From the NCBI GenBank assembly GCA_024196135.1, contig JAMQCK010000035.1:83358-147357 (forward strand): 64,000 nucleotides of DNA, given 5' to 3'. The position numbers and the translations under genes were made by a program. The stretch comes from Pleurotus ostreatus/Saccharomyces cerevisiae fusant. Its lineage: Eukaryota > Opisthokonta. This document shows positions 11,175 to 23,125 of this stretch, piece by piece. Each line of letters starts with the position of its first letter. Position 1 is the first letter of the stretch. The notes beneath the pieces are model-generated. The model was not told where the DNA came from and searched no databases. It saw only the letters and a list, made by a program, of their open reading frames with translations.

Positions 11175-12857
11175 TTAAGCTCGGGCCCTTGCCTCGTCCT
11201 CCCGCCAGACGTAGTTCGGCCAACGACTGGGACCTTTGTCCGGAAACCCCTCATCCTGCCACGATGGTCCTGCCCCCTCCGGACGCTTGCTCTTGACCGC
11301 AATCTTCTTTTCAATGCAAAACCTGACACCCGCATCCCCGAAGCTTTTGAAGGCATGCGTAATCTCGATCACCAGCTTCGGCGAACCAGCAGGGCGGCTG
11401 TCCAGAGTGCGAGCGTCCGCGAGGGGTCCGAGTGCTCTCGCGTGCCAGGGTGAGTTTAACTGGAAGTTATAGAACTTCAGGAGAGTGAGGCTCGGGAGGA
11501 GATCGCGGTGGGCTGTCAGAGTTCCCGCGAGTGCCCAGGCCGCTTCGCCCATGTCCATGTCGTGTACACACAGCCGCCGGACGCCAGGGTACGCCCTAAA
11601 CAATTTCGTCCACTGGTCCTGGTCGTACGCGCCGTCTTGATGATCCCGGGCTTGCAGGGAGAGGGAGTGAATGCGGGCGGCGGTGTCCTTTTCCGCGGCC
11701 GCGAACCGACGCAGAACGGTTATGCTGGTAGGGTCGTCGTCGTTGAAGCTCATACTTTCGACCCGGATCTCTGTCAACCCCAGGGCGGTCAAGTGTGGGA
11801 GGATAAACATCGCGTCCTTACGAACGTCCAGATATTGCAAGGCTGGAAGGTCCAATCGCTGTATGGAGTCCGGACCGCGGGTATAGACAGTGAGAGTGAG
11901 CCTTTGGACCCTTTTGCACTCGGCTAGGCACCGGATAGCATCGTCGATGGTGTCCTCCCGGCGCATCGCGAGCTCCAAGGTGCGAAAGCCGCCCCAAGGT
12001 AGGCTGAACGCGCGGACGTCCACTTCGTCAAGCCTAACGTCGGCGGATAGCGAAGGACAGTCTTCGAAGAGGGTGTATGTATTGACGCCTCTGACAGGTG
12101 TGTGAATATTGGTGAGGTCGAGCTTCTCGAGCAGCGGCAGCCGCCTGCGCCCCCGGAGTAGCGCATCCGGCAGGGGGACGCTGTCAATGACCACGGCCTT
12201 CCATCGACCCGCGCTCGCGAGCAACGGTTTCAGCACCGCGGCCCACTCCTCCTGCGGAACGCGCTCTCGCACAGCCTTGCCTGTACGCCACGGAGGGCAT
12301 GCTCCATTCAACGTGAGGTTCAGGGCCCGTGCCTGCGAGCGCTGCAAGCACCGCTTGAGGGTATCGTGCCAGTTGGTATACAACGTCGGAAAGAGCACGA
12401 TTTCTGCCCATACAGAGGCAGCGCCGAGGGCTATTGCCCGCCAGCGCTGACAGACGCGGAGCACAGGATGCTGCCCAAGGAGGGAGGAGTCCGGCTTGCG
12501 GCGGAAGGCGTCTTCGAGGGTATAGGTTATGATAGCAGCGAGAGCATCGGTCGGGAGTCTTCGGATGGGTGCCAGGAAAGCGCGTTTGCGCTCAGCGTTG
12601 GTCAAGAGCACCTGGTGTTGGGCGCGTAGTCGTTCCAGGGCCATCTCGGCGTGTCGGATCTCTTTGGCATATTCAGTGACGGACGCCTCGTCCCCTTGCA
12701 GAGAAGATTGAACATCTAGCGCTTGGCGCCTTGTGGGGGCCGCCTGCGACTGGAGAGCGTATGTGGGGAGTTCTGTGGTGCGTGCAGAGACAGCGTAGTT
12801 GCATTTCCGACAGAGTTTGGTATGTAGCATGTCTGGTTGGAGGTGCTCAACGCTCAT
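11175..12857 (-). CDS. F-box protein (Agaricomycete type), single exon
   Basis: An intron-free 560-residue protein. A coiled-coil-like segment (residues ~55-95) leads into A-P-I-R-R-L-P-T-D-A-L-A-A-I-I, the start of an F-box of the large Agaricomycete group, followed by the V-C-Q-R-W-R-A-I-A second half. The remaining ~400 residues show spaced leucine-rich segments (L-P-L-L-E-K-L-D-L, L-P-A-L-Q-Y-L-D-V), consistent with an irregular leucine-rich-repeat substrate receptor. A C-R-K-C pair near residue 16 is typical of this subgroup. By family it would link a substrate to Skp1 in an SCF ubiquitin ligase; the substrate cannot be guessed. Head-to-head with the Ytp1-like gene. Confidence 0.8.
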   Translation of the reverse strand: MSVEHLQPDMLHTKLCRKCNYAVSARTTELPTYALQSQAAPTRRQALDVQSSLQGDEASVTEYAKEIRHAEMALERLRAQHQVLLTNAERKRAFLAPIRRLPTDALAAIITYTLEDAFRRKPDSSLLGQHPVLRVCQRWRAIALGAASVWAEIVLFPTLYTNWHDTLKRCLQRSQARALNLTLNGACPPWRTGKAVRERVPQEEWAAVLKPLLASAGRWKAVVIDSVPLPDALLRGRRRLPLLEKLDLTNIHTPVRGVNTYTLFEDCPSLSADVRLDEVDVRAFSLPWGGFRTLELAMRREDTIDDAIRCLAECKRVQRLTLTVYTRGPDSIQRLDLPALQYLDVRKDAMFILPHLTALGLTEIRVESMSFNDDDPTSITVLRRFAAAEKDTAARIHSLSLQARDHQDGAYDQDQWTKLFRAYPGVRRLCVHDMDMGEAAWALAGTLTAHRDLLPSLTLLKFYNFQLNSPWHARALGPLADARTLDSRPAGSPKLVIEITHAFKSFGDAGVRFCIEKKIAVKSKRPEGAGPSWQDEGFPDKGPSRWPNYVWREDEARARA

Positions 12858-13116
12858 TTCTGCTACCCTTCGTGGTTGAGATTGAGAAGTGCTTCGGGTC
12901 GAAGGGATGAAGGCCTTCTGAGCGCCTGTCCAGTCGCGTCACGATCGGCGACACGGTCACGTACGATGACTCACCTATCCGGACATTCGGCCCGATGTGA
13001 TGACGACTTGTGGCTGACATGGCTGATTGCGGCCATCCGGTCGTCTGCGGCTTGTCTCCGGCGCTCGCCTTCTGCTTCCTTCCCAGCAGTTCTTTGCTTG
13101 CTCACCGTCGGCCACG
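12858..13116. promoter_or_regulatory. Divergent promoter region, F-box gene and Ytp1-like gene
   Basis: 259 bases between the two start codons. It has pyrimidine-rich stretches close to the Ytp1-like ATG but no clear TATA. The regulatory role is inferred from position. Confidence 0.35.
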
Positions 13117-15161
13117 ATGGCTAGCACACAGCGCCTGCTGCTGCTCTCTGCCCTCGTCGCCGGCGCTTACGCGCACGGGCACCATCATGAGCTCTCCGAC
13201 GCGGACATACACAAGCCCATTGATGCGATCCTCTGGATTCACATCTTCCTCCAGGCCGCGATATGGGGCGTTTTGTTCCCGACGGGAATGGTTTTGGGCC
13301 TCAGCAAGAGCAGATGGCATGTTCCACTGCAGGTGCGCGTCAGCTAGCTGTAGGGGGCGGTGATCCACTCCCCCCTCCGCCCCACACGTTACACTTGCTG
13401 ACCGATCACCTCCTCCCCATAGGCAACGGGTATCGCGCTCACCCTCGGCGGCTACATCCTTGGCCACGCACACAAGGGGCGCGCCTTCCTTGCCGGCGCG
13501 CACGGCAAATTCGCCAATATTCTCCTCATCCCCATCCTCACCCAGCTCTGCCTCGGCATCTACCTCAAGTTGCACATTCACGAGAAGTCACTGCGGCCGT
13601 ATGCTGTGAAGGTGCATGGGCTTGTTGGCAAGACGTATCCCATTCTCGGCTGGACGCAGATGCTGTTCGGCGCAATCACTTTCCGGGGGTACTGCCGAGG
13701 AGGTCACCTCGGACAGTGTTTGGCCCACTACATCATGGGGAGTGGGTTCATCGCGTACGGGACAATTATGGCTATCATCCTTCTCGTTGGCGAGTCTTGG
13801 GTGAGACGAAGCGGGAGGAGTCCGGAGTGGTGGGATTCATGGTGCGTCGCCTCAAACCGTTTGAGTCCAATTGGGTGCTGACGACTTCGCGCAGGGTAAT
13901 CATGCTTTGGGTAAGCAAAAGTGTTGACATACTGTACTGCTCACCTAAACAAACCTATGATCACAGGGCATCGGTGAGTAACTTGTCTCGCGTCTGCAAA
14001 CACCTACTGATTTCTTGCAGTCAACACCTTCACCGAACATCACGGCGGTGATTGGTCCGTCAAGGACATGCAGCACACGTGAGCTCAAGCTCTCTGAGGT
14101 CACGTCTATCGTTGCTAATTTACTGCTAGCATCCTCGGCGTCCTCTGGTGGGCTGGCGGCATGCTCGGCATATTCCTCGCGCGCAACAACCAGCGTAATG
14201 TCGTCCCTGCCTTGATGTACGCTGTCGCCCATAACTTCCCTGTCTGCATGCACTGATTCTGAGCAGTATCATCCTGACCGGTTGGGCGATGGCGAACCAC
14301 GCGCAAGCGCTGATGATTTCCACTGAAGTGCGTAGTCCTATCTAACAAATCCGCCCACCTCCTTCTGACACCTATCCCAGGTCCACAGCATGTTCGGCCA
14401 CACCCTCTTCGGCGCCGGCCTCGCGCGCATCATCGAGATCGCCGTCTTCGCGCCCAACTACGCCGCACCAGAGGGCGCCACCACCGACGCGGACGATGCC
14501 CATTCCGACCACACATTGACCACCAGTGATTCGTCATCTCGCACCCTCGCTGCGCGCGCTTTCAGACATCTACCGCCTTACCTGCTCACCGCTGCGGGGA
14601 TCCTGTTTATGAGCGGGACGGACGAGGAGCTGAAGGTGGCGAACGACGCGGGGATGGACCATGTGACGTATATTTTGATCATGTTCAGGTGAGTTCTGAA
14701 CTTTTGTCGCGCCGTCTTTCCCTATGGGCAACTTTTGACATCCAGCGACCACACTCGCTCTCCCATTATGTGGCTACGTCCAAGAATACGTGCTCACGGT
14801 CTTCCCAGCTTATCCTTCGTCATCTACACCCTCATCGTCTTCCTCATCAACCTGTACGCGACGTCGGGGCGGAACGCGCCGAACGCGGCCGGCGCGAAGG
14901 GCGTGGACGAGGGTGGCATCGAGCTTTCGTCGCCAACGGGGATTAGGAATAATTGGTGAGTGGGCACTTGTCTGCTAATTCAGAAGGGAGCAGCACCTGC
15001 GGAGCATCGAAGCTGCAGAGGGACAATCTTTTGTCGAAGTGTGGCAGAGGAGATGTTTAGAGTGCTAATTGTGGCCCAGGTACTCTCGCGTGCCAAACGC
15101 CGCCGATGCACCAGAGCGGGAACCCATCGCTCATCATGTCATCGGAGACGATGAGGACTGA
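13117..15161 (+). CDS. Ytp1-like polytopic membrane protein (DUF2427/Ytp1 C-terminal)
   Basis: About ten small exons encode a protein of roughly 470 residues. It starts with a clear signal peptide (MASTQRLLLLSALVAGAYA) followed by a His-rich mature end (HGHHHELSDADIH). The first module (I-L-W-I-H-I-F-L-Q-A-A-I-W-G-V-L-F-P-T-G-M) with several helices and spaced histidines fits DUF2427, which resembles cytochrome b561-type four-helix domains. The second module, with E-H-H-G-G-D-W-S, G-H-T-L-F-G-A-G-L-A-R-I-I-E and late transmembrane helices, fits the Ytp1 C-terminal family. Exons of only about 6 to 20 bases near 13895-13975 (W-V-I-M-L-W and G-I) are needed to keep the frame, which makes automatic gene models fragile here. 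A transmembrane heme or electron-transfer role is an inference. Confidence 0.82.
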
Positions 15162-16079
15162 GCGCGGTCGGATATCTCATCAGATAGCCGACCATTCGTT
15201 GTCATTGTCTTTCTCGCTCGTAGCTGGAGAGAAAGACGACGAAGATGTATACTGACGTCCCGGTCGACTACCCAATAACGATAGACACAGTAGTGCACCC
15301 TGCGGATGTCCGTCGAGGTATGTAGCACGAGAGCTTAGTTTTCCTGCTTTGCTGTACGACCGATCCTCGAGGATATGTATAATGCTTTCCTGTATACCTA
15401 ATGATCATTGCTTGTGGACCTATGTGGGACTTGAGGGAACGACGCTGGGTGCGGAGTTGCGGGATAGCATGGGTAAGAACTGCGAAGAGCATACGGAGCT
15501 CGCCGCAGGATTTGTTAGGGCAATTGTTTTGTGGCACCGATCTTCTGCCTGGCCTCGGTACACGTCTTCTCTTACTTTTGAGAAGCCGACCAAAGACCTT
15601 CGCTCCGCAACAGTATCGCGCACCTCGATACTGTAGCCTTATGTAGACTTCGAAGCGACTTCGAAGCCGACGAAACAGCCAGTCGCGGCATATGCCGAAA
15701 CTCTGTCACGAAGCAGTCACAGTTCGGATTCGTTCAAAGCCTCGCCACGTCCTCTCATGGCAGCGTTATGCGGCATGCCCATATGGGCTTTTAATCAGGT
15801 TTGAACTACCTCTATCATGGCCTCCCTAGCCCTCTACTGTGCACTCCAGTGCGCTACACTGTCTTACGTTACTAACACGTGTTCTGGACATATGTTATTC
15901 ACCTGGCAAATACCGAATTTTCCACGCGAGTGCCGATCTGGGTACGCAGTAAATGAAATCACGTACATAGGCACGAGGGAGGCGCCGACACGAGCTGTGT
16001 TGGAAGCCGAATTTACGACTTGTGTCGGGCGCTGACGAGCAGAAACGCGTCCTTCCGCGCGCCTATCCCCTCCCCCTCC
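15162..16079. other. Intergenic, no supported gene
   Basis: Open frames are short and without motifs. A small near-perfect direct repeat (acttcgaagc) occurs twice around 15647-15669. Otherwise it presumably holds the 3' UTR of the Ytp1-like gene and the promoter of the next gene. Confidence 0.5.
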
Positions 16080-19000
16080 ATGGCCGAATCATCCAACGCG
16101 TCGCTCGCGAGAAGACGCGTGCGCCCACCTCTTGCGCCGATGGGGCCGCGGCAGAGCAGATCTTCCCGGTCCGCAAGTACCCCAGATGCATTCCGCAGCT
16201 TGTCTCTTTCGCCCAGGGTAGCCACTCTTTCTCGCTCGTCTGTGCAGGACCCGGACGGCATGTCGACGCGCTCTGGTAGCCCGCGGCCGGACATCGCGCC
16301 CACCCCCACGTCGAGCACGCCCCCGCCTCCCGCGCACCAGGCTATACCGACGGACGTCCGCCCAGAAGACGCGTTCGACGACTCTGGGATTGTCATCGAA
16401 GGACTTTCTGGCCTGACACCCTCCCCTCAACCTTCCTCGACCTCGACGACTGGTTCCTCATCCCCTGTCGCGCCTTTCCAAAAAGCGACCTCGTTAACAC
16501 CACCGCCGTCGGTGTCGTTTGAGTCCCAGCCCGTCAAATGGAAGGGTCTTCCCCTCGAGGCTGCGCTATGTGAGTGGCCGTCAAATGTTATTGAACGGGA
16601 TCTGACTGGCTGCAGGGACCCTCGACTCGGAAGAATTGCAGGAGATCGTCTCGCGCGCCATACGATCATCGGCACGCGAGTCGTACATCCGCATCCTCCC
16701 TGTGCGCCGCATTGATCACACCCTCCCTAACGAGCTCGCGCGCCTGGACGCTGCACGAGCATCCGCGCAGGCTCGCTACCGGTTCGGCGTGCACAGGCGC
16801 ACTATGCTTCTGCAGGCGCTCGCCGCGCACCCAGGCAGCGCCGACGCCGCAGAATTCTCAGCCCACATCGCCAAGCAGCTTTCCGACGTAATGGCCGAGT
16901 GCGACGCATGTACGGAGGCGATGGTGCGCGCAGTCGACCATACTGCGCAAATCAACCGCCTTCTCGACCAACACTGGGGCAGCGCCCTTGCGATCGCGCT
17001 GAGGAAGGTTTGTGGAGCGGCAATTCGTCTAGGCGCTTGCTGATGCATATGCACCCAGCTCAACACTAGCTACGGCCGTCGCTCTACCCAGCTTAGCACG
17101 GCACGCGAGCGTATCAGCCAGCTCGAGGCTGAGGTTGACGAGGCATGGAACCAGGCGCACAAGATGGCCCAGGAGATTGATCAAATTGAGGACGAAGCGG
17201 AACGTGTTGCCGAGGAAATTATGTCCGAGGGCGGCAGCATACTCGGTGTCGGCGACACCATGGCTTTTGGGACCGTCGACGCGGAGCAGGAAATTCGTCT
17301 TCCAGTCAACGACAACAGCGACCCGGAAGACGACAGCGACATCGAGGATGATCACCATTCACGTCAAGGCGATGATACCACGACGATAAACGACACTCAG
17401 GCCCTTTGCGAGCTCGCAGACAGCGGCGAGGCCATCATCCACCGCGCGGAGGTCGTCCCCGTCAATGGCACCCTCTCTCCGCGCCCATCGATCTTCACCC
17501 TCCGTGCCTTCGCCGCCGCGCAGCTCAGTCCAAACACGGACCCGGAATCGCCGAAACAACCGACTACTCCGGAGGCCGCCATCTTCACGCCACCGATGAA
17601 GGACGAGGTCGAGCGCGCACGGCCTGCTCCTGCGCGGCACGACTCTGTCATGTCCACTGGTACCACTGGGTCTGGGTCAAACGTCGTGGAATACACGCGT
17701 CCGCGCTCAGGACCGATGGCGACGCCGACGTTTGGGGCAAACTTCAGGGCGTCGGTGGGCTCTACAGTGCTGTCGCAGACTACTGCGACGTTCTCGCCGG
17801 TCAGCGCGACGCCTCCGACTCCTTTAGCGCCCATTCCGGGCACGCCTCTGACCGCTGTGCCACCGACGCGCACAAATACAGCGCCACCCACGTCGATGGT
17901 CTCCCTTCAGCCGGAGGATGATCGCGCAAGCATCAGGAGCGCGAGGAGTACGCGCAGCGCACGGAGCACGCGGCGGGTCACGCTCGTCAAGGCGGCTCGT
18001 CAGCGCAGCATGCGGACGACGGCCGGCAATTTACGTCTGCCTGCGCGTGCAGCGACTATGCCAGGCTTGTCGGCGGTACCGTCCTCCACTCTTCCCCCTG
18101 CGAAGCCAAGATCGCCAGTACCTGCAGCGCGTCTCGCAGCAGAGCTTCCTCCTCTGCCAGAACCCATGCCCAGCCCCGCGCAACAGCAATTGGCACCCAA
18201 GGAGCAGCTTGCGTACCCCGCCAGGCGCCCGACGCCCAGGTTGTCGCTAGTGATGTCCCAGGCGATGGCGCCCGCTAAAGCCTTGGAGACCGCAGCAGCA
18301 GCATCAACTGCCCCGGGAGCTGCCGTGCTAGAGCCCGAGGACCCTATGCACGAGGAGCCGCCGTTAGAAGAGTCCCGGGGAGCGATGCAGAACCCTCTTC
18401 CTATCACGTTCAAGCGGAACTCGTTTTTGAACCTCAGCGGAGACGAGGCGAGCCCCATCACCCCTCTCGGCAATGGTGCGCTGCCCAGTACGTCCGACCT
18501 GCATACCCTGCCGCAGCCGTCGACCGAGGGCTCTTCCGGTCCGTCCAGCTCGATAGGTGACCGGCTCGGCCTCGACATGGGCAACAAGCACGAATCGATC
18601 CGCGGCGCTTGGGATACCATTCGCGGCAAGAAGAAACGCCCACGCGATCCTACGCGCCCGAGCACGAGCGACGGTCTGCTCTCGCGCGGCAAGCCGGTGT
18701 TTACGCCATTGTCGTCGGGCGCGCCGCGCTTGAGGACTAAGTCTGTCTCGCGCCGAGGGCTCGCGACCTCCGACGGACTATCTGGTCGCCCCGAAATGCC
18801 GCCTCTGACTCGCCTAGACATCTCTGCGCCCATCACGACTCGCCTCAATCCGGACTCCCCTCTCACAGCACGGCCGGACGCGTCACCCATAGCTCGCCGT
18901 GCATCGCCGTTCTCGCCGCCCGTATGTCAGTCGAGCATCAAGATTGGTGGCCTCTCGCGCAAGACAAACATTGATGATATCACGCTCATTCCTGGCGATG

Positions 19001-19367
19001 GTAGCGAGTTTGGGTCATCTTGGGATGGCTTGACGGGAGCACACTCTATGGAGGAGATTCAAGAGACGCCGCGTGCGTCGGGCTTGCACCGACAAGGCAA
19101 GTCGGCGGATGACCTTGGAGAACAGGATGACTCGTTGGGTCGTAAGTGCAGTCTTTATGACTAGTAAGGAGTATGATTGCTGATGTGCACGCAGCGCTGC
19201 CCAAACGAACTATCCCCTCTATGTGGATGAACTCTGACCCCAAGGCGTCCCGTCCGCCCCCGGAAAGCCCGTCTCGCCTGCATAGGTTGAAAGGTTTCAC
19301 GAAGCGCTATTCAATGTCACTGTCAAGTTTCTCGCCGTCCAAGAAGTTCATGCCGAATCGAACATGA
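16080..19367 (+). CDS. Large coiled-coil/low-complexity protein of unknown function
   Basis: Four exons (16080-16569, 16616-17007, 17059-19141, 19195-19367) join in frame to 1045 residues. The first ~160 residues are Ser/Pro/Arg-rich. Residues ~165-380 look ordered and helical: W-T-L-D-S-E-E-L-Q-E-I-V-S-R-A-I-R, then a long coiled coil ending in A-R-E-R-I-S-Q-L-E-A-E-V-D-E-A-W-N-Q-A. An acidic patch follows, then ~600 residues of Pro/Ser/Thr-rich sequence with basic islands (R-S-A-R-S-T-R-S-A-R-S-T-R-R). The C-terminal tail is L-H-R-L-K-G-F-T-K-R-Y-S-M-S-L-S-S-F-S-P-S, a likely phosphorylated motif. I know this layout in basidiomycete genomes but no function. A scaffold role at the cortex or nucleus would be a guess. 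Confidence 0.72.
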
Positions 19368-20252
19368 CCTGGACCACGTCTCTTTGCCCGCGTCGCTACT
19401 CATAATCACTCCTCTACCCTCTGTACAAAGTTCCTCTTCTACATCGCTATTGGATCCCCTCCGTCTGAATATACCAATCGTTGTTCCGCTTTCCGTATTT
19501 GCTGTACCTATAGCCCTCCCGCTTGATTGTTTCCATCCTTCCTTGACCCGAATCCCTTGTCATCGTCGTAGACATACCGTTCCCTCTATGCATAAGCACT
19601 CGCACCTCTATTATTCCGTGGCTGGCCCGACTCTGCTTACTTCCCGCTGAACCCATCCCCATTTGCCTGGTCACGCACAGTGGTTCTACTCTAACGTACA
19701 CAGCAATCGATAGTTCTACATGCTTCTCGTATCGTTATCCACATCTATTGTCCCCCCTGGCCCCTTCCCCTTCACCTAACATCTGTGGCAATTAAACTGG
19801 TCAGAGAGATATCGGGTGCGGATTAACGGGAATATCTTGTAGTACAACAGTTTCTCGGGGTCCTTGCCCTGCAAACGGTACATCTCACCTTATTGAGGGA
19901 GGGTGGACTTGAATCGCTGCCGTTCCATAGCTATGGCCATGGTTGAGGGTCGAAACCACTTTGGAGAGGATCTAACTCTCACTATGACAAGCCCTCTGTT
20001 GCACTTCCCTCACACTATGTGCAGGAAGGACCCAGGCGTAGGGGGAGAGTTGGTATACTCCGGCTTCACAGAACGACAAGAAATTCTGTAACGCGTCGCC
20101 GAAAAAGGCAACTTTTGGCCATCAATTTGATCGCAACTGTATATTCGAACTTCCGGCGTTCATTCCTCCTGTAATGCTTGCACCTTTGTGTAAAATGATT
20201 TTTAGATGGTCAAGACCATCCATAGGCCTTCAACAAAAAAGCAAAAGGAAAG
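19368..20252. other. Intergenic, no supported gene
   Basis: Contains the pyrimidine-rich 3' flank of the coiled-coil gene and then about 600 bases without coding signals, up to the tRNA gene. Confidence 0.5.
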
Positions 20253-20335
20253 GCCCCCACCCGGGTTCGAACCGAGGATCACCTGCAAGGATCTGAACAC
20301 CCAAAGCAGGTATCTTACCACTAGACCATGAGGGC
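20253..20335 (-). tRNA. tRNA-Pro (anticodon TGG) with a ~12-nt intron
   Basis: On the minus strand the 5' acceptor GCCCTCA pairs with the 3' TGGGGGC (two G-U pairs). The D-arm reads GTCTAGTGGTAAGA. The anticodon stem CCTGC/GCAGG encloses TTTGGG followed by an extra ~12 bases (about tgttcagatcct), placing an intron just 3' of position 37, where eukaryotic tRNA introns sit. The T-arm is CTCGG-TTCGAAC-CCGGG. TTCGAAC provides the B box. Minus the intron it is 71 bases. Confidence 0.9.
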
Positions 20336-20855
20336 GCTGAAGACGTATGTGTTGCATCCGTCTGATTTTTCACACTGCATTGCGAAGACGGAGATTTCAT
20401 GCGGGATGCACAAGTAATCCTTTTACATAGCTGTGAACTTAGAACAAACAATCCATACAGAGCCTAGAGAAGCAGCTTTCAAGCAGCTGACAGACTGAGA
20501 TAGATTGGTGCAACACAATACAGCAGATACAAGTACTACGGAATCCTTTCAGATCAGTCGACTGGTACTCGGCGCTAGCACAGGGAGTCGGAGCAAAACC
20601 TGACGACGCGCGAGCAGCAGGTCTTGAGTGATATATGTACAGCGGACGGCCTTCAGTACGCTCGTCCCGGATGGCGCGCCCATGCAGGGGCCTGACGCTC
20701 GCGCCGAAGAAAAAGTTATTATCCAGAGTGATGGCCGATACGGGAGGCAGGTATGCGGTCGACGTTCTAAGCGCTGTAGTAGGTTGAGGCCGCACCATCG
20801 AGTGGTTGTGAGCCTGACGGAAAGTCAAAGGTATGCATGAGGTTGATGTTGTCCG
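20336..20855. other. Intergenic between tRNA-Pro and HNH_2-like gene A
   Basis: No supported gene. It is the 3' flank of gene A on the minus strand. Whether gene A has a further 3' exon here cannot be settled from sequence alone. Confidence 0.4.
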
Positions 20856-22196
20856 TCAAGCAACTCGTCGAGAAGAGCGATCGGGACACGGTGCGCAGGT
20901 CTGACGCCGAGGTACACAATTGGCTTCCAAAGAGACGCCGAAGTAGAACAGAGCCCAATCGCTGCTGGTAAATGTCTGCGATGGAACGTTATGCGTCCGC
21001 TTGACCCAGGAAGGCGAGGGGCGAGGCTGCGCCGGTGACTTACTATAGTCGCCCTTCGGCAGAGCCGGCGCAGCCACGAGTTGGGCGACGCGAAAGTCCT
21101 TCATCGAGGAAGAAGCGAGCCTCGGTATCTTCGAGGGTCTGACTTCTGTAACCACAACTTCGTCGAGCCAACTCGATACGCGGGCGCTGTAGTGCGAGTC
21201 GTCGGTGCTGCCCGACGACACATATTTCGGCAGCCGATGGTCGGCGTCGGATTCGGGAATAGGCAAGTACCCAGTAGCCTCGGAGCTGCACAGCGATTCA
21301 TCGTCCCAATGTTTCTCGTCATCGTCTAAGAACCATCGAGGTGGCTCGATGACGGACGAATCTCCAATGCCCCATTGGGGGAGGAAACGCGCAAGGCATT
21401 GCTTCCACGGCCTGAGCGCATCCGCGTCGGCGCGATGATTCACGTAGCGGAAGAAGTTGTTGGTGTGAGTGCAGACCGATACAGGGTGAGAGGGCGTCTC
21501 CACGATGGGGTACGACTTTGCTCGCTCGTCAAGGAGTTTCCCAGTGATCGGATGGACTCCCCAATTGTAGTCCTCCGCTGTCTGAGAAGGAAGCCGCAGT
21601 CGGCTCTGTAATTGTCGCCCAGTGTCGGTGAGCGGAAAGAGTATGTAGCGATACAGGTGATCAGGCGGCAGCAGCTGGAGTAAGCCTCAGTAATGCAAAA
21701 GCACGAAGTGAAATACATGTTACTACTCACTGCTGTCAGCGGACGTCGCGGACTGCGGTCACTGTCTTCACGATCCCTGATCCCGGCGCACTCGCTGAAC
21801 TTCAGTGTGTCCATGTAAGTCCTGAAGGTAGGAAAGAGTACAAAATGCCCATGGCAGAGCATATCCGCCATATCAGAGCGCACTGGTAAAGGATCTTTGT
21901 GAGTACTTCACCTTATATTAGCCAGACGAGAGCATACATATGACGGCGTTACGAGGCGACGTGAGGTAGTAGGCTAAGCCACCTCTTGGGAGGCCCCAAG
22001 CCCATTCCATGCGCGCTTTCTGCCAAAAAATTCGACTGACGAAAGGTGTGGCAACCAGGGAATTACTGACCTGGTGCTGGTCACCGTCCGTAGCCACACG
22101 GCCATGAATCAAGCGTACGAGTTCTAAATCGGAGGTACTGCCGGTCAACACGCACTTCCAACGAAAGCAAGCCGGTCCGGCAATATCTGGAGACAT
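20856..22196 (-). CDS. Degenerate HNH_2-like protein, copy A
   Basis: One of three paralogues here. Start chosen at 22196 (MSPDIAGPACFRWKC). Exon 1 holds C-V-L-T-G-S-T-S-D-L-E-L-V, matching the C-x-x-T-G entry of fungal HNH_2 domains. Exon 2 reads A-R-M-E-W-A-W-G-L-P-R-G-G-L-A-Y-Y-L. Splicing a 55-base intron (gtatgc...ttaccag) yields NAVILRSDMADMLCHGHF, which aligns with the HNH_2 core N-x-I-x-L-R-S-D-x-H-x-L-F-D-x-G-x-F but has Ala at the His position and Cys at the Asp. A second module follows (L-Y-R-Y-I-L-F-P-L-T-D, G-V-H-P-I-T-G-K-L-L) and a C-terminal F-T-S-S-D-W-A-L-F-Y-F-G-V-S-L-E-A block shared with copy B. Nuclease activity is unlikely; function is unknown. The last exon boundary is uncertain. 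Confidence 0.65.
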
Positions 22197-23125
22197 GTAG
22201 AGGCCGAGTGGCGAAAAGCAGGTAGGCGTGTGGTGGAGGTCTGAACGGAAAGCGGGGACAGCGGCGGTCACTCTGACCGTGACCATCATCTGTCGCGTAA
22301 TGTCACGCCAACCAGTGCAGGCAAACTTGCCCAAGCCTCCGATCTTGCCTGTCGCAAGGGACGGTCAACAGCGCACCGAATTCTCGACCGTTCTCTCTCC
22401 CGCGCATATGGGTGGGTGCCTCTGACTGCAGAGGCAAAATACTGCAATGATGCAATTCGGAGATGGAGAGAAAAATCGTCCGGGTAAACAAACTAAGGTG
22501 AAGACGTCGATGTAGATATAACAACACTGGAGACCCAAAATAAGATTGGGCAACACCGCTGGAAGCTCTTCGCTATCAGAATACTCGCGCAAGACACGTG
22601 GTAGCCTCGATCCAGCGTACGCCAGGCGGAAGCGTGCGTCGAGGATGATCGCAAGGAGCGGACTGAGGCCGTCCGAGACCGAACGACTGGATGACCGCCC
22701 GCCATCGCCGTCTCGCTGCTCTAAGCGTCAGCAAAGTCCAAGCGGCGGAGGGGAGTAGCGCAGAGACGCCATCCGGCGCCACGTACACAACAGACGACGC
22801 GGAAGGGACTCGATCCGGATGGCGCGTGAGGTGCGTAATGCTCCCCGGAGATACAGCAGCTACGACGGGTTCGGTGGGGTGGATGCGATGACGGCTAGGA
22901 AACGGTGCAGCCCTTCGTGCGCTGGAAAACCATCGTAACCAGTAGCGGCCAAAGCGATCGGGGACGGCGGCAGCAGGTCCTGGTAAGGCGCAAGAATTTT
23001 CAGGCACTGCCATAGATGATTTACACCAGGCAGCTATCGCTGGGGATAAGAAATCTTGTCGCCGGAATCGTAGGGCGTGGCGGCATCGAAGCGCTGGTGT
23101 TCGACGAGGGCGCGGATTGCGTTAA
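22197..23125. other. Intergenic between HNH_2-like copies A and B
   Basis: About 930 bases. A minus-strand open frame at 22576-23013 exists but has no motif and no homology to the neighbouring family, so I do not call it. It should carry the promoter of copy A. Confidence 0.45.

Noticed and set aside
15647..15669. Short direct repeat (acttcgaagc twice)
   Set aside because: Two copies only, with no flanking element or target-site duplication to suggest a mobile element.
18000..18890. Minus-strand open frame of ~296 codons opposite the coiled-coil gene
   Set aside because: It mirrors the third codon positions of a GC-rich coding exon, has no motif, and the plus-strand frame joins its neighbours by good splice sites.
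22576..23013. Minus-strand open frame of 145 codons between HNH_2-like copies A and B
   Set aside because: No similarity to either neighbour and no domain; could be a gene relic but nothing supports it.
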